DNA of 64,000 nucleotides. Origin: Corinectria fuckeliana (Eukaryota; Ascomycota; Sordariomycetes; Hypocreales; Nectriaceae). Position 1 is the first letter of the stretch. Every line of letters starts with the position of its first letter. Of the stretch, positions 1 through 9,489 are shown one piece after another. The notes beneath the pieces were generated by a model that had not been told where the DNA came from, did not search any database, and was given only the letters and a program-made list of their open reading frames with translations. The stretch lies in contig WPDH01000101.1 in assembly GCA_019137255.1 (NCBI GenBank), forward strand, positions 186,001 to 250,000, given 5' to 3'. Position numbers and translations under genes: made by a program.

Positions 1-430
1 GCATGCGGCGCCAGGAGGCGTCGGGCCGGAGGAAGGGGTTGTCGTCGGACCGCAGGCTGGCCTGGTACAGCGGCAGCTCCGCGAAACGCGGGTAGCTCAT
101 CATGGCGGCGGCGGGGAACGAGTACCAGGGGCTCTCGCCGTCGGGGGCCCGGGGCATGAAGGCGTCGATGTTTTCGAACCATGCGGGAAACATGTCTTTC
201 AGCAAGGGGTTCTGCGTTTTGTGCGGGATGAAGCCGGGCTCGACGGCCTCGTCGATTGTTTCTGGTTGGAAGTAGAGCGCGCGCTGTAGCGGCAGAGACG
301 CATTGATGACGGAGTGCCAGTGACGCGAGACCCTCAGCGTCGATAGGAGAAGGGTCCGCATGTCAACCTCAACGAGGATTGCCACGAGCAGTTCCTCGGC
401 AGCAAGGACCGACTCCACTGCGGGCAGCAT
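1..430 (-). CDS. F-box-like protein, 3' end outside window (partial)
   Basis: A frame on the minus strand is open from an ATG at 430 to the window edge, about 143 residues, without a stop. The N-terminus reads like a fungal F-box-like segment: an acidic/leucine-rich helix (VLAAEELLVAILVEVDMRTL) followed by RVSRHWHSVINAS and LQRALYFQPE, a block common in uncharacterised fungal proteins in which an F-box-like start precedes a domain of unknown function. F-box proteins usually recruit substrates to SCF ubiquitin ligases; whether this one does is inference from the short N-terminal match. The ATG is in a fair context (AGCACCATGC). The C-terminal part lies beyond position 1, so length and completeness cannot be judged. 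Confidence 0.7.
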   Translation of the reverse strand, partial: MLPAVESVLAAEELLVAILVEVDMRTLLLSTLRVSRHWHSVINASLPLQRALYFQPETIDEAVEPGFIPHKTQNPLLKDMFPAWFENIDAFMPRAPDGESPWYSFPAAAMMSYPRFAELPLYQASLRSDDNPFLRPDASWRRM

Positions 431-586
431 GGTGCTAGATTCTCGGGTGGAGAAGTTGTTCGAGCGATATCTGTAAAGTCGTTGTTGCTCAAACCCAGGT
501 TCACGTCAGATGCCCCTCTTGCAGAGCAGCAACGCGGCCCCGCTGTAGGCATCCGGCCATCGCCAATTGTGATAGGTTCATGTCCG

Positions 587-1045
587 TCATTCGCCTGTCT
601 TTATGCGTATAAGTGGGCGTACGCATTTGGGCCTAATTGGCGTACGCAGAGACCATCGTACCAGGTATCCGCTTACGCAAGAGACGCAGCCCTCTACGAA
701 GAACGAGGCATCCTGTGATCCCAGAGTCAAGCGGACGTCGCGTGCCAAGCTTTCAAAGACAAGAGAAACAGTGCAAGTCCCGGCGAAGAAGAAGCCCGTC
801 TTCACACCCGTTCCCAAGCCGCCGATGATCAGCGGGCAGATGTCGAGACCGACCAAGTCCCAGATGTACATGGTCCGACTCGGACGATGCCGAGGGCGTA
901 CTGGATCATGCTCATGTTGGAGCCCTGTTTGGTCGGGAGGCCGGCCTACTGGTAAAAGTACGTCTAGTATACGCGCAGACCGGTGCCCGAAATGATCTGG
1001 ATGCGAGTGAGACCATCGTGAAGTTGGAGGAATTAAGCTTCAACA
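587..1045 (-). pseudogene. Decayed MFS sugar (alpha-glucoside-type) transporter fragment
   Basis: Reading the minus strand from about 1045 downward gives, across changing frames, pieces typical of the second half of fungal MFS maltose/alpha-glucoside permeases: TYFYQ, AGLPT, then NMSMIQYALGIV, then MYIWDLVGLD..LLIIGGLG-like (here CPLIIGGLG), then KTGFFFAGTCTVSLVF. Two stops (TAG) interrupt the first piece at places where the family has other residues, one of them following YFYQ where Gln is usual, and a frameshift plus deletion separates QYALGIV from MYIWDLVG. No start and no C-terminus remain. This is a relic, not a gene. The family assignment rests on remembered consensus, not on a search. 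Confidence 0.6.
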
Positions 1046-1074
1046 GCCACTCAGGCTAGTACTCTAGTATTTAA

Positions 1075-4000
1075 CTATGTATTAAAGGTGGAAACCCGCC
1101 ACCCAGCTCGATAATGCACATAAGCCACCCATGGCGCAGGCCCAAGTTCCTCATCGTCCTCATCATTAAACACATCTCTTGTTGATCGCAGCTCACTTGT
1201 TGAAACTCCCTCACCTCTACCACCAGTCTCGTCCTCCCCCTTTGACGACAACTTCTCCAACCCTGCGCGTGCCCTTTGTGCCGTGGCCTTGGACGACCCA
1301 GCCAGCCAACTATCGCGCATTGTCCGAACAGCCTTGTGCAGGCCCCGACAAACCGAATCGTCTTCTATACCAGCATCTCTCATCTCTCCATAAGTAGTTT
1401 CCGCAATATCAACGCATGCCTTATCATCGACTTCCCAGAGTGTGCCAATAACGTGCCGGAAACCAGCTAACTGACAAGCACTGATCAAGTGGAGGTTCTC
1501 ATCCAGCAGGCGCTTGTCCTTGATCCGACTCGTCCCACAAGCTGAGAGATGGGCCAGAAACGGCGGATTGTCTCGCAAGTTGATGTTAAGCAGGTCCGCG
1601 ACTGTCAGGGGCTGGGTCTCCCAATCATCAAGGCGTAGATGACTTTTCAACGGATTCGTCTCGTCTGTCTCGCCATGGCCAGCAAAGTGGAAGATGTGGC
1701 AATCTTTCAGCTCTGAAAGGACATTATGGGTGAGTCTCGCTGGTTCGACAGACTCAAGTGACATTGACTCGCAGATCTCGCGGACTATCGACAACTCTTT
1801 GGTTGCCGACGGTAGGCTCTTACTGCCTGGTGTATTCTGCATGGCAACCATGACTGCTTTGGTAGAAGAAGGCCCGTGGTCCTCACGTGCTTCCATGATA
1901 GCCTTGAGGGAAGAACTATACGAAGACATGACTCTGTCCAGTACAGTCCCACCAGAGCCGTCGGTATGACGACCGGCGGCATGCAGCGGGAAGCGACTCA
2001 ATGCTCCCGTAGCAATCCAACATACTTGTGGCCACTCGACATCGGCCGGTGCTTGGGTGTACCCAAGTTTGTCAAGTACAGGCCCCGTGATAGTGTCCCA
2101 GAGCCATTGCAGAACTTTGGTGCTGCCCACATTTCCTTCCTGGAGCTTGTGCTCTATTTCCTCACGAGACAACTTGGGCAAAGGCATGACCTCGACCATG
2201 TTCTTGATAAGGAAGGCATCGCAGCGGTAGCTGACATTGATAACCACGATAGGGCCCTTCTTTGTCAATACTGAAAAGTTTGCGTTTCTCGGGTTTAAGC
2301 GATAGTTGCGTATTCCAGTATTGTAGGTTTCCACAAAGGATTCGAGGCTTCTGCTCGCCGTTATTCTCTCGGTGAGTCTTCCCAAACGGGATTGGGCCTC
2401 ACAGGCTGGGAGTCCAAGTCTCTTGCCAGCATCTCGAGCAGGGCTTCCAAGTTGGTCAAGGTTGCTCACGAGTTTTCTTTTGAGCTCAGGATTTATATCT
2501 GAGAACGCCGGACGGTCAATGTCAACCCGCAGATCATACAGAAAGTCTGCGACAACACTACGACCCCTTTCGAGCATTGCTAGAATCTCCTGGGTGTTGT
2601 GGCCGAGTTCCAGCGAAAAGGCCGCAGCGAGCGAGGCTATACCACTGATTTTGGACAGTAGAGCCTGAGCTTCCGAGATTTGTAGATACCGAGGCGTGTA
2701 TGATGGAATCAGCTCGAGTACAAATTCAGCGACTTTGAATCCCTTTTGCCAATTCTTGGTCAAGATAAACGCCGTGAATAGACGTTGTGCGACGCCTAGA
2801 ACATCCGAGTGATCGGCTCCTGGCAATGATTGCCAAAATGCTCCCTCGTAGGTTTTGATGGCCACGCGAAGGTCATCGTCCCGTTTTGTGACTTCGAACC
2901 TCCTACCAAAAACATCGCATTCAGGTATCGTGAATTGTCAGGTGATGTTATACTTGTAGCGTCATGTGCATACTTTGTAGCTGATTCGAGGTCCGCCATA
3001 ACTCCTGTGCGATCGTACTTCAACTGATAACACTCCGTAATGTATACTAAAGTATCGAGTCGCCCCGAGATTTCAAAGGGCTCCCGCGTAGTTTCCAGGG
3101 CTTGTTCCAAGTTCGCAACGGCTTGGTTGAAATCCGCGGAAGCCTTGGTCAGCTTATATCGCAGGAGGTATGCACTCCCGAGCCACGTCAACGCGATGTT
3201 CCGATAGACTGGTGTAGAGAGACGATTTTTCTCGTCATGATACACCTTTATGGCGGCATCGATGTCTTTGAGATCTCTGGTAATCTTGAATCTGGCAGAG
3301 TAGGTAGAAGCCAAACCCGCGACTAGTTCTTGATCGAGAAGAACACCCTCTGGGCTCAGTTCTTTAGCTTGCTCGAGTGAATAAAGTCCTTCATCCAAAT
3401 CAGCTTTGTTTCCAAAACGTTGATAGGCGCCGGCTTTGGTGCATCCTAGGTGTCGTAGCCATACTCCACGATCAGAGCTTCCCTCCGGTGTGAGATCCAG
3501 ACACTCTTGATGCACCTCCAGTGCAACCTTTAGGTCTTCTATATCCCCGCTGAAATACAGCTTGTCAGAGTACAAGCGACCAAGGCGATAGAGAACGTCA
3601 GAGCGGAGCGGATCGTCTGATGAGAGTCTATCAATGAGCTCCCGAAAAGTTGAAATTGCCATAGTGAGATGATCAATTTGATTCCTCCTGTCGGCATCAA
3701 CGCTGTCATGAGAAAGTGACCCGTGGTAGTACGCCTCGTAGCATCGTCCCCGAAGATGCAGCCGCCCTGGACGCGCAACATGATCATTAAGAATCCACGT
3801 AAGCGACGTTTCGCAAAGCCAAAGAGCTAAAGACAGATAATGCTCGGCCCCAGCCTCTTCATAGTAATGGAAGTACGCATTTGCCAGAGCATAGAGCCGA
3901 GCATGGCAGTTCGACTTGTCAGGTAGAACGGCGTGTACACGGTCTTTGTTCCGAAGCTTGAAGAAGGCATTCGTATTGGTGCCAAGATGAATACGGTAAG

Positions 4001-6839
4001 CGCCGTTATGTGAGTCGCGAAGCCAGCTGAAGTACGCATCGCCTTGGTCCAAGACCTGCTCACAAATCCAAGACTATCGATGAAGTTGCGTTGCCTGTTT
4101 GAGATCACTCGGATGTCCTTCTCGTAGATATTCATCTTGCAAGTAAAGCGATAGGTGACAGGAGGAAAGGTATCGGTTGTGGTGGTCTTGGAGCGTATCA
4201 CCGTGGGTGAGGTTGAAAGCTTCTAAGCCATACTCGATTGCCTGGTTGAGATCGGGAGATCGGCCGGTCACGCCGAAGCGCCGGTATAGCGCAATTGAGA
4301 GGACTGTTGAACAAAAGGGCCTGCCAACGTGATCTCGTGTTGATATGTCCATAGCTTGCTCCGCCAATACGGTCATTTCTTCCAGTGTGGAAGCTTTACC
4401 TGTCACCGCGAAGCTAGCGTCCAGGCATAGCACGAGACAGCATAAGTGCCAAGGAAAGTCTGGATGGTCGTCCGGAACAAGGCCCACGCCTTCTCTTGCG
4501 GATTGAATTGCCGCGGCCTTCTCGGCTCCCCCAATTTGCATCAGCGCAAGGCTGCTCAAAGACCGTGCTTTGCGTGGGCAAGAGTCTTCTATGGTCTCGA
4601 GGGCTGTGAGAAGTCCATCCGCCACTTCCTTCGTTTGTGTGATACTAAGAAGGCTGGGAATGTATCTACAGATACCTCGGACACACGGAGAATAGCGATC
4701 GTTGATAACTGATGTCGCTGCCACTTTCATTGACTCCTCAAGATAAGCCATGGACCCTGTCGCGATGTATAGCTCAGACAACAAAGAAGCAAGATTGGCG
4801 TGAGATAGATAGCAAGTCTTTGCCAATTGAGCCAGATTCCCTCTTTCGAGCTCGATAGCTTCTTCAAGATCGGCAATCGTGTGCTTGCTCAAATATCGTT
4901 CGTGAAGGGACAGCGCAAGCCCGTGCAGAATGGTGCTGTGGTGATTTAGATACCTGTTCGGAAGCGAGCCTGCAGCTTGTTTTCCGAGTCGAACTGCAGC
5001 ATCTAAATGTGCAATCTCTTCGGTTATGCGGAACTTCCGGAGAAGACACTGGATCATTTTGCTGAACGCTTGGATCGAAGAAAGCCCTGAGTTTGGGTCC
5101 AGCGCTTTCTGCAATATCTGGATGGTCTGTTCAATATTGGGCAGCGTCATCTCAACCCGGCACTTCTGGTAGAAGATCTCTCCCAATTCGTATAACAGAC
5201 GATAAAGAACGTCTCCTCCTTTCGTCGTCTCAAGGATTCTCGTGCCGATTTGAATCGCTTCATTGAGATCGACATGGTCCCCCTTTTGCTCATGGTGGAA
5301 GCAAAGCGAAAAGGCCAGAAAAAGGGAAAACTCTTCGTGTTGAGGGCTTTCCGTAGACTCCTCAACCAGCTGTCGACAGAGTTTTGTAGCTTCTAGAAGC
5401 TCACTAAGAGCACCATACTCAAAGTACAAGCTCATAAGTCGATGGCTCAAACGGCTCCGCAACTTTGGACTGGGCATCATTTCCACCATAGGACCTAGAA
5501 TAAGCACAGCATCGTTGAGGGCACCCGGTAGTACTGATCTTGTATACCGCTCGTAATGACGTTCGCATAGTTCATCGAGGGAATCAATTCGGGTTGTCCC
5601 AAACAAAGGGACGCAGGCCGGCCAATCGAGCGCTTCCGAAAACCGGGTTGAATCTGCGTGGGCTCCGGTTTTTTCTATCCAGTCGCGTGATAGACTGCTA
5701 GATAAAGAAGTCTTCGACTTAGGGACTGGGGTGTAGAGAAGTTTCGCTACGTTCCCTGCCATGACAATTGATTCATCAAGATCGGCCAAATCTCCAGTCT
5801 TTTGGTACCGTTCGTATAAAGCCCGTCCCCTAAACCTCCGACATCTTACATCCAGGGACCTGTAGGCTCCATATGTGTCGGTTGCTTTTTTGGAAACATT
5901 GATGCTTTCATCAAGCTCCTCAGCCGTCCCTGTTGAGTGGTGGAGATATAGTAACGCTTCGGCAAGACATTGCAACATCCTCTTTCTGTCTCTGAAAGGT
6001 GTCTCAAGAGCTTGCTTGGATAGTCGTATAGCTTCCAGGATATCGGATTCCTCGCCTTTGACAGAGCATCGTGTAAGAAGTGCCTCGATCAGTCTTTCGA
6101 AGTGTGCCCAACTCTCTTCCTCGAGCCCTGCTCCGAGAGCGTCTTTGGATGTTTGAATGGTCTTGTCAAGATCCTCAATTACTCTGCTCACGGAGTAACG
6201 AGCAGAGTACATCAAGGCAAGATCGCCCAGCCACTTGGCACGGTCTGGATAGTTGCCAGGAAGGAGCTCAAGGCCTTTCCACGAAGCAGCAATTGCTTCA
6301 TCCACATCTGCGAGGGCCGATTCAGTAGCTGCCTGGCTAGAGCTTTTGTGACTAGGACTAGAATCGGTATGCCCAGTATCACGATGGATCTCGACAGGAG
6401 GTGGATAGAGATTTTGATGACCAGCACTGACAGCCTGTGATAACCATTGTACGGCTTTCTTCAAACAGAAACGGAAACGCAGCAAGTCACCTAGTACTAT
6501 TAGACATTTAGCCCTTTGAAAGCCACTGCTGATGTATTCCAGAGCCTCTCGTTCCAGTCTAATCGAGTCATCCAGAAAGTCTGCAACGCCGGTTTGTCGG
6601 TAGCGCTCGAACGTGAGCTCTGCAAGCTCACAGAAGGATCTTCGTTCTCGGAAATGCAATGGCATGAAGGAAAGAGCCACCTTTCTCGCTTTGATGGTTT
6701 CGTCGATCCATTCAACGTTCTTGTGGGATACGTCCATATCTTGATCATGTGTATCATCCGGGGTGAGCAGAGTCATAGGCCGGTATGTGACAATGCTTTC
6801 ATGCAGATTGTCCTCTGTATCGTTGCTGATATCCATCAT
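1075..6839 (-). CDS. Large TPR protein with C-terminal CHAT (caspase-like) protease domain, interrupted by a stop and a frameshift
   Basis: About 1,920 codons on the minus strand. The first ~1,650 carry many degenerate tetratricopeptide units (recurring LxxLxxxLYxRYxxTGxxxDLxEAI), and the C-terminus is a CHAT domain with its catalytic pair visible: His in FHFAGHGE (codon 1675-1677) and Cys in LSACGTS (codon 1537-1539), followed by the family's GTLWEVDD block. CHAT proteases act in regulated cell death and, in fungi, occur as effector or sensor domains of NLR-like proteins. The reading frame is broken twice: TAG at 4074-4076 in the same frame on both sides (TQLHR-stop-SWICEQ), and a one-base deletion in a run of five A (2908-2912), where FGRRFEVTKRDDDL resumes in another frame. 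No credible intron covers either site. The start is the ATG ATG pair at 6834-6839; an in-frame ATG at 6908 is possible. It is probably inactive, unless the two lesions are assembly errors. Confidence 0.8.
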
Positions 6840-7399
6840 TTGGGAGTGTCTGCAATAAAGACAGATTCGATGTGTGATGCGTAGGTGCAGGGAGGCTCGC
6901 AAGGTCATCAGTAGAAAACTCAGAGGCGGCGAGTGACCAATTAGAGAGACGTTCAGCCGCTCACGTGCTGAGAACTTGTGTCAGATTCAACCATTACACC
7001 ATTTTAGCAAAATTGTGGACTTATTGTATATTTTGCATAGTTGTCTGAGTTATATTCTGTCCAACAACTTGAGCTCTCTCAACCCAGTTTGATTGGTGAG
7101 GAAGATCACGGCATCGCCTCACTGCAGGTCGAGTGACGTGGCATACGCAGACCACCATCACACCAAGCTCCAGGCAGCGGCACGGTATACGAAGTACAGA
7201 GGCTGTGCAGATAGCAAAACTATGTAGGTGTGTGGGATGTCTCACGTCAAAAACTGCAACGAAAAGAAAAGTGGAAGTGCTGAAGGAAGCTTTCATGAAA
7301 CCTCGATAAAAGATTTTTTCCAGCACAAAAGCTTTTAGATGCCCACATGAATATAAATAAACCGCGCCTTCCCTAGATTACTGTAATACTAGCTAATTA

Positions 7400-8503
7400 C
7401 TACACACAGCTCTGACAAGCTTGGTTTCCAACGGTACTGGATACAAATACAGTCAGAACAGTAGCATACCTATGTTGATCGAAGAATTAGCTTGGGGGGG
7501 TCTCTATAATCTGGGAGTTTCCATACGTAGCCCCAGCAATAATGAATTCCATAGTCTTTGGCCGCGTCAACTCTAGGATAATGAGCAAGTAAGAGATCGT
7601 GAAGACCATCACTATAGCCAGGCGACCAGATAGGGTGGTGATAGTATTGCAGATGACGACAGGCAATAGGAGAAATATTGTGACGAGAAGAAGTAAGAGA
7701 GCCTTGGCTGTTCGGTTAACCAAAGGCCCTGAACTGATATAGACGTTTGGGTCGTCGGATACGCTGTGCGATTTGTTCTGCGGCCTTGTCAGTGTACGAT
7801 GAAGGTTCAACAGCGGCGGGACTTATGGCTCCTACCCGGCAGAAGCCGCTATAGAAACTAATCAGCCTGTCTTCTATCCATGCTTCTAGCTGCACAAGGG
7901 CGCTATCCCCATTTACAGCCAAAGACACGAGGTCGGGGTGTTGAAGGTACGCTCTCTCGTCTCGCGCAACGGAACCGTTGCCATTCAGCCAATTCTGCAG
8001 ACTCTCGATATTTGTTGATTCAGCATTGCTCGAGCTGAGCATGCGGCGGGTACGATGTACAAAGTCGTCTGGGGAGTGTCAGTCGAGGGGTATCGATCAG
8101 GGCTCTTGAACAGACCATAATCTGCTAGAGCAGAGTCAATCTCTCCTAGAAGGGCTATCCTCTCAGGATTCCCATCACAGCGACTTTTTCCAAGGAACAG
8201 AGGCGATTGTTCCTCATCATCCACCTTGTCGAGCTTCTGCTCTAGCACAGACAGTCTGTCTTTCAGAAGCACCCGTGCTCGAAGCTTGTCGAAGCGGCGG
8301 CATATAAAGTAGGGCTCATAGGCTGAGATAAGGGCAGTGTAACGAGGATATCCCGGTTTGAAGTCCTCGACTGTACAATGAATCAGCCTGGAGAGATATT
8401 TGAGTCGGCGATTATACCAACTCTTCCGCGCATTGTCTTTCGTCGCTACCGGCGGTGCAGCAGGGCGCCATGTCGGTAGAATGTACTGCTCCAGAGGTCG
8501 CAT
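7400..8503 (-). CDS. DUF6594 membrane protein (four exons)
   Basis: Exons 8503-8116, 8068-7836, 7777-7527 and 7469-7400 join to 313 codons in frame (introns of 47, 58 and 57 nt; branch points CTGAC in the first two). The product has the full DUF6594 pattern: PGYPRYTALISAYEPYFICR, RFDKLRARVLL, a coiled segment (DRLSVLEQKLDKVDDEE) and SPLFLGKSRCDGNPERI; then ESLQNWLNGNG, AYLQHPDLVSLA, VYISSGPLVNRTAKALLLLL and a C-terminal membrane region of three hydrophobic helices ending ATYATVLTVFVSS. The last exon is only recovered by splicing the third intron; without it the protein would end early. DUF6594 has no assigned biochemical function; it is a large fungal-specific family. The gene lies between the CHAT gene (same strand) and the caspase-like gene (opposite strand), so a role in the same pathway is plausible but inferred. 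An ATG at 8599 upstream is in frame, but the extra 32 residues do not look conserved. Confidence 0.85.
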
Positions 8504-8912
8504 CACGGCAGGTGACAGCTGTATACGCCACAAAAATGAAAGTGGAAAGAATGCAGCATTTAAAAGCTCTCGTCTTTTCGGAATCTTTTCATTCTGCAAG
8601 TAAATCTGCTGGCGGGGTTGACAGGACAGTTAGAGTAATCATGACATATCGAGTTTGTTACACTCTATACCTTGCTATGGGTGCTGCATTAGGGCACCTA
8701 ACTCACAAAGATGAGGCAATTAGGCTGCTGCATGCTACGCTGGTTGCCTTATTCGAGATGTAACGGTCCGCAGACCACAAGGGTACATAAATGAGAATCC
8801 CAATCACATGTTAGAAGACCAACGCGGGGTTATTTGTCCACTCTGCTTCTCAGAGCTCATTTCGCTTTCCCTTCTCAGCATCCATCTCCAGGACTAGTGA
8901 GACTTGTCCAAG

Positions 8913-9266
8913 ATGTCAGAATCAAGCAGGTATGTTTGCGGTTCATCGCCAAGTATGTGCTCCCTCTAAGCCGCTCTATGTAGCCAGCCTATCGACTTCG
9001 ATGAAGCGGGAAACCGCCCCTACGTGAGAGCCTATATTCAGGTACGTTATGGCGGGGACAACAAAGACTGGCGTCTGACATAGCCAACACAGGCAGCATC
9101 GTTCAGCGTGGGCGACCGAATGTTTCTCCTCGAAAACGGAACCCGCAAAGGCCCTTACCTCGTCGCAACACCGCCTTCCGCTGGCAAGTGTAAGCTCAGC
9201 TTTGAAAATGGGGTGGCAGTGCAGAGCGGGATGGAGTTTACCGTTGGCAGCCTAGAAGAGGCGTAA
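8913..9266 (+). CDS. 82-residue protein next to the caspase-like gene (three exons)
   Basis: No continuous frame covers this gene; it appears only after splicing. Exon 1 is 8913-8929 (MSESS), exon 2 8984-9041, exon 3 9093-9266; the introns are 54 and 51 nt with GTATGT..TAG and GTACGT..CAG ends, the second with a CTGAC branch site. Total 82 residues. The exon 3 part (SVGDRMFLLENGTRKGPYLV, then SAGKCKLSFENG and EFTVGSLEEA) alternates charged and beta-type residues and looks like a small all-beta fold. Similar small proteins are familiar to me from fungal genomes as uncharacterised ORFs, but I cannot name a domain. The stop at 9264 is 224 nt before the caspase ATG on the same strand, so the two may be co-regulated or functionally paired. 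No signal peptide or membrane segment. Confidence 0.7.
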
Positions 9267-9489
9267 CAAGGCGGCCAACACACTATTGGACGCCTTAAGA
9301 GAGAGTGGTCAGTCAGCATACACGTAAGACGAGAGGGGTTACCTAGCTGTGATACGCCGAAGAAATGGAAATAAAAACTGGATCCATTCGTCCATCTCAT
9401 GCTTCAGAAGCTTCTCTTTCACTTCAGTCTCTCTTTCCTGGCTCCTGTATGCGCCTTTTGGTTTGTAATTTTGGGTCTTGTACAATACC

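Noticed and set aside
603..995. 130-codon plus-strand frame near the left edge
   Set aside because: It overlaps minus-strand MFS transporter blocks and has no protein-like content of its own.
4053..4075. A very short intron hiding the TAG in the CHAT-TPR gene
   Set aside because: The only GT..AG pair spanning it closely is 19 nt; a 53-nt alternative starts with a poor donor and breaks the frame.
8115..8116. DUF6594 gene as three separate small ORFs
   Set aside because: Three canonical introns join them in phase and restore the family's conserved blocks, including the C-terminal ATYATVLTVF.
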